Assembly: GCA_964485695.1 (NCBI GenBank)
Contig: CAZAKZ010000122.1
Coordinates: 1-16,929 of the forward strand
Length of the DNA stretch: 16,929 nt
Direction: 5' to 3'
Source: CAZAKZ01 sp964485695
GTDB lineage: Bacteria > Planctomycetota > JAFGQW01
Shown here: positions 12,920 through 16,929 of the stretch, in pieces
Numbering within the stretch: the stretch's first letter is position 1
Layout of the letters: every line of letters starts with the position of its first letter
Notes under the pieces: model-generated
What the model was told of the DNA's origin: nothing
The model's database searches: none
The model's input: the letters and a program-made list of their open reading frames with translations, nothing else
Program-made: the position numbers and the translations under genes

Positions 12920-14578
12920 ATGCGGTCCCGGTTCTCAATCCTCATCCCCACCCTGCTTCTCTCCTGCCTGGGGATCACCACCCTGCCCGCTCAGCTCCTG
13001 GAAGGGTTGAGCCGGAGTCAGCCCGGCGCCTCGGCCCGCGCCTCGACGGGCCGTCTGTTCGGCAACAGTGACGCCGCCCATCTGAAGCCCGGCGCCTCCC
13101 TGACCGTGGCCGACCTCGAGGGACCGGGCGTCATCAACCACATCTGGATGACCACCCACTCCGGCGACATCCGCCACCCCCGGGCGCTGGTGCTGCGCAT
13201 CTGGTGGGATGGCGCGGCCGACCCGGCGGTGGAGACCCCGCTGGGCGATTTCTTCGCCGTGGGCAACGGTATGCGGGCCAACGTCAACTCCCTGCCGGTC
13301 AAGGTGAGCTCCTACGGCCGGGGTTACAACTGCTACTGGCAGATGCCCTTTCGCCGCTCGGCCAAAGTGACGGTGACCAACGAGAGCCACCTGGACCGGG
13401 CCACCCTCTACTGCCAGGTGGACTGGCGGCGCCTGCCGGAGGCTCCGGCCGACATGATGTATTTCCACGCCCGTTACCACCAGGAGTACCCGCCGGAGGT
13501 ATGTAAGCCCTACACGGCCTTCAAGACCACCGGTCGGGGCCACTACGTGGGCACGGTGCTGAGCTCGCAGAACGGTGTGGGCCACTGGTTCGGTGAGGGG
13601 GACGACTTCTTCTACATCGACGGCGAGGCCGAGCCCTCGATCTACGGCACCGGCACGGAGGACTACTTCAACGAGGCCTGGAACATGCGGGTCCACTCGG
13701 GCATGTTCACCGGTTGCACCGTCTTTGAGCCCCGGGCCCCCGACGCCCGGATCACCGCCTACCGCTGGCACATCACCGACCCGGTCCTTTTCAGAAAATC
13801 GCTGCGTTTCGAGATCGAACGGACCGGCATCGTCATGGACTCGGCGGGCAAGCTGCTCACCGGATTCGGCTATCGGCCGGACTACTGGTCGTCGGTCAGC
13901 TTCTGGTATCAGGACAAGGTGGCCAGGCCCTGGTGTCCCTTCCCACCCTACAAGGAGCGGATCGCCCCCGAGGTCTTCTACCACCTCTACCGCATCGTCA
14001 AGCGGATCGAACACTCCCCCGGCGTCGAGGTGCAGGTCCACTCCTACAACCGGGCCACCTGGTTCAAGAACTGGTTCCGGGCCGCCGTCAAGGGACCGGG
14101 CGAATGGATCGAGATTCCCTTCACCATCCCCGAGGAGGGCTGCTGGTCCATGTCCCTCTTCCAGCACCTGCGCGACGACGGCGGCATCTACAAGGTGCTC
14201 ATCGACGGCAAACCGATCCACCTGGCGGGAGATTCGCACATCGCCGGCGGCTACCGGGTCAGCCTGGTCCGGCAGATCCCGCCGGCCAAGGTCAACAAGA
14301 CTCTGGACTTTTACAACCTCTACCGCAAGAACGAGCACGAGGACTACATCTATGGCCAGCGCCGTGAGCGCAAGCTGGGGCTCTTCCGCTTCAAACCCGG
14401 GGAGCACCGCCTGCGCCTGGTCTGTGTGGGCGCCAACCCGCTTTCCAGGGAGCAGGGCGGCAAGACGCCAGGCTACAACCTCTGCGCCGACGTGCTCTCG
14501 CTACGTCTCTTTCCGGCAGACCGGATCGATGCCTGGCTGAAGGCGATGATGAAGAAGATGGCCGAAGACAAGAGGTGA
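12920..14578 (+). CDS. Exported GH172 (DUF2961) family protein
   Basis: This is a 552-aa protein. It begins with a signal peptide (MRSRFSILIPTLLLSCLGIT). Family hallmarks are GPGVINHIWMT near residues 70-80, the WWDG segment, DGEAEPSIYGTGTEDYFNEAW (read in two parts: DGEAEPS with Glu236, GTGTEDYFNEAW with Glu247) and a second beta-sandwich in the C-terminal half. Characterised GH172 enzymes act on D-fructofuranosides and D-arabinofuranosides using two glutamates. Which of the glutamates here are catalytic cannot be decided by eye. The start is the least certain in the run: only AAAGG (12905-12909) precedes ATG 12920, whereas a better ribosome site (AAGGAG, 12873-12878) serves an ATG at 12885 in another frame. 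The gene lies in the same-strand run with the transglutaminase gene before it and the PhoPQ-related gene 6 nt after it. Confidence 0.88.
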   Translation: MRSRFSILIPTLLLSCLGITTLPAQLLEGLSRSQPGASARASTGRLFGNSDAAHLKPGASLTVADLEGPGVINHIWMTTHSGDIRHPRALVLRIWWDGAADPAVETPLGDFFAVGNGMRANVNSLPVKVSSYGRGYNCYWQMPFRRSAKVTVTNESHLDRATLYCQVDWRRLPEAPADMMYFHARYHQEYPPEVCKPYTAFKTTGRGHYVGTVLSSQNGVGHWFGEGDDFFYIDGEAEPSIYGTGTEDYFNEAWNMRVHSGMFTGCTVFEPRAPDARITAYRWHITDPVLFRKSLRFEIERTGIVMDSAGKLLTGFGYRPDYWSSVSFWYQDKVARPWCPFPPYKERIAPEVFYHLYRIVKRIEHSPGVEVQVHSYNRATWFKNWFRAAVKGPGEWIEIPFTIPEEGCWSMSLFQHLRDDGGIYKVLIDGKPIHLAGDSHIAGGYRVSLVRQIPPAKVNKTLDFYNLYRKNEHEDYIYGQRRERKLGLFRFKPGEHRLRLVCVGANPLSREQGGKTPGYNLCADVLSLRLFPADRIDAWLKAMMKKMAEDKR

Positions 14579-14584
14579 TCCCCC

Positions 14585-15913
14585 ATGCGTAGCGCAACCC
14601 TGCTGCTCCTTCTACTGATCCTCCCGGCAGCCGGGCGGGCGCAGGAAGATCTTCCCCCCCCGACCCGGCCGGTGCCCACACCAAAGGCACTCTGGCAGGG
14701 ATTCAGCAAGACTCTGCCGCCTCTGGACATCCGCCGGACCGGGGATCGCATCGTGAAGTCCGAGGTGGACAGCCGGGTGCGGCTGCGCCGCATCGACGTC
14801 TCCTTCGTCAGCCAGATGGTCTTTGGAAAGAAGCTGGTGCACCGGGCGGTGATCTTCCTTCCCGCGGACCCCGAGTTCAAGGCCGACAAGAGCCGCCGGG
14901 GCAAGGTGGTCATCGTCGGCAGCATCGCCGGCGCCATGCAGCAGTCCTTTCTCTGCAGCTACGGTCACCCCATCGCCACCCACAACCGCTACCCCGTGAT
15001 GATCCTGCCCAATCCGGGCTCGACCCCGGACCGGCCCAACCGGGAGTGGAGCATCCGCAATCTCTGGGCCAAGGGCGTGCCCAAGGTGCCGACCAACAAG
15101 TACTTCTTCCGCCTGGCCGGGGTCTACCTGCGGGCCATGGATGTCTTCGCCGGCGTCCTGGGTATAAAGCCGGAGGCGCTGCGAGCCGTCATCGGCGGGC
15201 ACAGCAAGAGGGCGCCGTCGGCCTACAACGCCGCCGCCATCCGGCCCGATCAGGTGGCCGGCGTTGTCTTCATGGGCATGGAGGGCCGCTGGCGCTGGCG
15301 GCCCGATTCCCCCTGGCTGCCCACCCACCCGCTCTACGTGCGCCGCTTCGTGCGCTGCCCCACCCTCTACCTCGGCGCCACCAACGAGGACGGCTACAGC
15401 ATGTTCAACGTGACGCGCAACCAGGCCATGCTGAAGAAGCGCTGGACCGTATCCATGGTGCCCAACTACCGGCACGCCGCCGAGTCGGAGCAGCAGTTTA
15501 TGATCTGGCGCATGTGGGTGGCCCACATCTTCGACGGTCGCCCCCTGGCCAGGATCTCCAAAGTCACCCACGAGAAGACCCCAAGGGGCACCCGGTTCAA
15601 GGCCAAGGTGGAGTGCCCCAACCGGATCATCCAGGTCCGGGCCTGGTACACCTACTGCGACGACGTCCCCTTATGGCGCGATCTGGTCTGGTATCCGGTG
15701 GTCATGCGGCCCGACAAGGACGGCGTCTACGTCGGCTACGAGCGGGGTCGCACCCCCGACGCCTGGATGGTCGAGGTCCACGATGCTGCCGGCGGATTCC
15801 GCGGCTACGTGACCAGCTGCCCGCAGAACATCACCGGCAAACCGGTCAAGGAGCGTCGCTCGCGGGGCAGCCGCTCGCGACAGTGGCGAGAGAAGGGGAA
15901 GGCCGGGAAATGA
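14585..15913 (+). CDS. Exported PhoPQ-activated-pathogenicity-related alpha/beta hydrolase
   Basis: This is a 442-aa protein with a signal peptide (MRSATLLLLLLILPAAGRAQ). The alpha/beta-hydrolase nucleophile elbow is GGHSKRA (Ser207), matching the SKRG-type motif of PhoPQ-related (PqaA-like) proteins. Candidates for the rest of the triad are Asp269 (GATNEDGYS) and His297 (NYRHAAESEQ). As in that family, a small beta-rich domain follows (about 325-420, with AWYTYCDDVPLWRDLVWYPV). The C-terminal tail (from about 423) is strongly basic, rich in Arg, Ser and Lys, and probably disordered. PqaA-type proteins are predicted peptidases or esterases of poorly known substrate. GAGGTGAT overlapping the previous stop serves as ribosome binding site; the spacing of 6 nt to the GH172 gene implies co-transcription. 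It is the last gene of the run. Confidence 0.8.
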   Translation: MRSATLLLLLLILPAAGRAQEDLPPPTRPVPTPKALWQGFSKTLPPLDIRRTGDRIVKSEVDSRVRLRRIDVSFVSQMVFGKKLVHRAVIFLPADPEFKADKSRRGKVVIVGSIAGAMQQSFLCSYGHPIATHNRYPVMILPNPGSTPDRPNREWSIRNLWAKGVPKVPTNKYFFRLAGVYLRAMDVFAGVLGIKPEALRAVIGGHSKRAPSAYNAAAIRPDQVAGVVFMGMEGRWRWRPDSPWLPTHPLYVRRFVRCPTLYLGATNEDGYSMFNVTRNQAMLKKRWTVSMVPNYRHAAESEQQFMIWRMWVAHIFDGRPLARISKVTHEKTPRGTRFKAKVECPNRIIQVRAWYTYCDDVPLWRDLVWYPVVMRPDKDGVYVGYERGRTPDAWMVEVHDAAGGFRGYVTSCPQNITGKPVKERRSRGSRSRQWREKGKAGK

Positions 15914-16047
15914 ATGCGAATATCATACCCCGTCCTCCTGGCGTGGCCCCGAAGGGGTTCGACCGATCCGGCGTGCATCTTCTGTTTCATCGGGGGGGAA
16001 TGAGTCAAAACGAACTCACTGACCTGCCATGAAGCACTTCATTCGGC

Positions 16048-16075
16048 CTGAACGAGCCCGATTCGACTCGTTCAG
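16048..16075. repeat. Hairpin between convergent genes
   Basis: Perfect 9-bp inverted repeat CTGAACGAG (16048-16056) / CTCGTTCAG (16067-16075) with a 10-nt loop, about 135 nt after the stop of the PhoPQ-related gene. No T-run follows. It may help terminate the long plus-strand unit. The remainder of 15914-16174 shows no gene. Confidence 0.45.
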
Positions 16076-16150
16076 TGCCAATGAAATCCGGCGATTGTCA
16101 TGAGGCCCGGCGGTGGGCACCGTAAATCCACTTCGAGAAAGAGACCTGAA

Positions 16151-16171
16151 ACCACTCGCTATCAGAGTGGT
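16151..16171 (-). terminator. Weak terminator-like hairpin after the asparaginase-domain gene
   Basis: ACCACTC (16151-16157) and GAGTGGT (16165-16171) form a 7-bp stem with a 7-nt loop, 3 nt beyond the minus-strand TAA stop (16177-16175). On the minus strand only a short T-containing stretch (TTTCAGG) follows, so efficiency is doubtful. Confidence 0.4.
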
Positions 16172-16174
16172 CGA

Positions 16175-16669
16175 TTATCCGGTCCTCTCGAAGATGCCCA
16201 GGTCGCAGTTCTTCCTCACCTTGTTCCAGGAGAAATAGCACCCGTTCATGGCGATGTACACGCCGCAGGGGAGCGTCTGGACCAGGGCGAGGGTGCTGCC
16301 GAGGTTGAACAGCCCGTCCGAGCTGCCGAACTTGTAGGGAATGATCGCACCGGTGAGGACGATGGTCTTTTGCTCCACCGAGTTACCCAGGAGGGCAGCC
16401 GTATCGACCATGCGATCCGTGCCGTGGGTGATGACGATCTTCTCCGCCGGATCCTCCTTGCACCGTTTCAAGAGGTATTCCCGCTGGCTCTCCGTCATCT
16501 CCAGGCTGTCCACCATCATGAGGGTTTCGATGTTCACGTCCAGCCGGCATCGGCCCATTTCCAGCATGTCATAGAGGTGGGTGTTCTTGAAATAGAGGGT
16601 TCCGTTCAGCTCGTTGTATTCCTTGTCGAACGTTCCGCCGGTCACGAAGATCTTGATTGCTGGATTCAT
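16175..16669 (-). CDS. Stand-alone L-asparaginase N-terminal domain protein
   Basis: This is a 164-aa protein matching only the N-terminal catalytic domain of type I/II L-asparaginases (usually 320-350 aa). Motifs present are VTGGTFD (Thr10, Thr13), ITHGTDRMVDTA (Thr84, Asp85), KTIVLTGAIIP and FGSSDGLFNLGSTLAL. Lys153 in VRKN may correspond to the catalytic Lys of the family. Short asparaginase-domain proteins of about this length are a recognised subgroup in bacteria, so I read it as complete rather than truncated. No signal peptide is seen, so it should be cytoplasmic. ATG 16669 is preferred over 16693 because AAAGG lies 6 nt upstream of it. Hydrolysis of asparagine is not assured, since the dimer-completing C-terminal domain is absent. 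It appears monocistronic, with no gene recognised between 16670 and the window end. Confidence 0.87.
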   Translation of the reverse strand: MNPAIKIFVTGGTFDKEYNELNGTLYFKNTHLYDMLEMGRCRLDVNIETLMMVDSLEMTESQREYLLKRCKEDPAEKIVITHGTDRMVDTAALLGNSVEQKTIVLTGAIIPYKFGSSDGLFNLGSTLALVQTLPCGVYIAMNGCYFSWNKVRKNCDLGIFERTG

Positions 16670-16929
16670 GGGGTACCTTTGTGTTGACGTCAATTCCGGG
16701 TCAATGAGTGATTAGAATCAAATCACGCATTTATCAAGAATCTGCTGGACTGTATTGGCAGCCTGTGGATCCGGACTTTGCCGGGGGCATGACAGTGTCC
16801 ATAGAAACGGCAGCGGTGAACCGGTCGGAAAATGTCTCCGGCCGGCCAGCCGTTGACGCCGGCCCGAGTTCTCAGTAAGGAAATGTAAAAAAATAACTGC
16901 CTCAATTTAGAGAAATTCGAAAACTTTGA

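Noticed and set aside
12935..14407. 490-codon open frame on the minus strand
   Set aside because: It mirrors the GH172 gene and has repetitive Val/Gly/Asp composition without motifs.
16723..16905. 60-codon minus-strand frame near the window end
   Set aside because: No ribosome site, motif or compositional support; probably chance.
1..16929. CRISPR arrays, tRNA/rRNA genes, insertion sequences, phage or att sites
   Set aside because: No direct-repeat array, tRNA cloverleaf, transposase motif or integrase was seen in reading the window by eye.

Overview
The window looks like chromosomal DNA from a high-GC, Gram-negative-type bacterium, most likely Planctomycetota. That is an inference. It rests on the number of exported proteins with cleaved signal peptides, a secreted-protein family with an N-terminal NPSNTPATGGG-type segment, prepilin-like proteins carrying dockerin-type Ca loops, and a GH172 (DUF2961) / PhoPQ-related / TldD gene mixture typical of that phylum. 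No rRNA, tRNA, CRISPR array, transposase or phage gene was seen.

Layout. (1) 1-857, minus strand: two translationally coupled prepilin-like genes, a PilV-like one and a second cut by the window edge. (2) 1329-3055, plus strand: an exported Asp-box beta-propeller protein, followed by a small relative that is frameshifted at an A5 run. (3) 3399-4388, plus: an exported planctomycete-type protein ending in a strong intrinsic terminator. Facing it at 4558-4857 (minus) is a 99-aa orphan copy of the same C-terminal module, which starts directly after the stop codon of a TetR-family regulator (4859-5449, minus). The TetR gene has a 24-bp near-perfect palindromic operator just upstream of its start. 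(4) 5723-15913, plus: six closely spaced genes for predicted exported proteins. They are a TlpA-like thioredoxin-fold protein, a TldD-like metallopeptidase, its TldE-like partner lacking the metal site, a large transglutaminase-like protein, a GH172-type protein and a PhoPQ-activated-pathogenicity-related alpha/beta hydrolase. (5) 16175-16669, minus: a stand-alone L-asparaginase N-terminal domain protein.

The most interesting feature is the gene at 5723-6871. Its reading frame has a single in-frame TGA at 6521-6523, exactly where the first Cys of a WCPPC thioredoxin active site is expected. The protein resumes in the same frame with PPCH, a cis-Pro loop and a normal C-terminus. Beginning 12 nt after the TGA is a perfect 7-bp hairpin with a GUU loop, which fits the geometry of a bacterial SECIS element. 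I interpret this as a selenoprotein with a U-P-P-C active site; a nonsense-mutated pseudogene is the main alternative.

The same-strand run that follows combines protein/peptide-processing enzymes (TldD/TldE-like pair, transglutaminase fold) with hydrolases (GH172, PhoPQ-related), all predicted to leave the cytoplasm. A joint role in extracytoplasmic peptide or glycan processing is plausible but is inference from gene order only.
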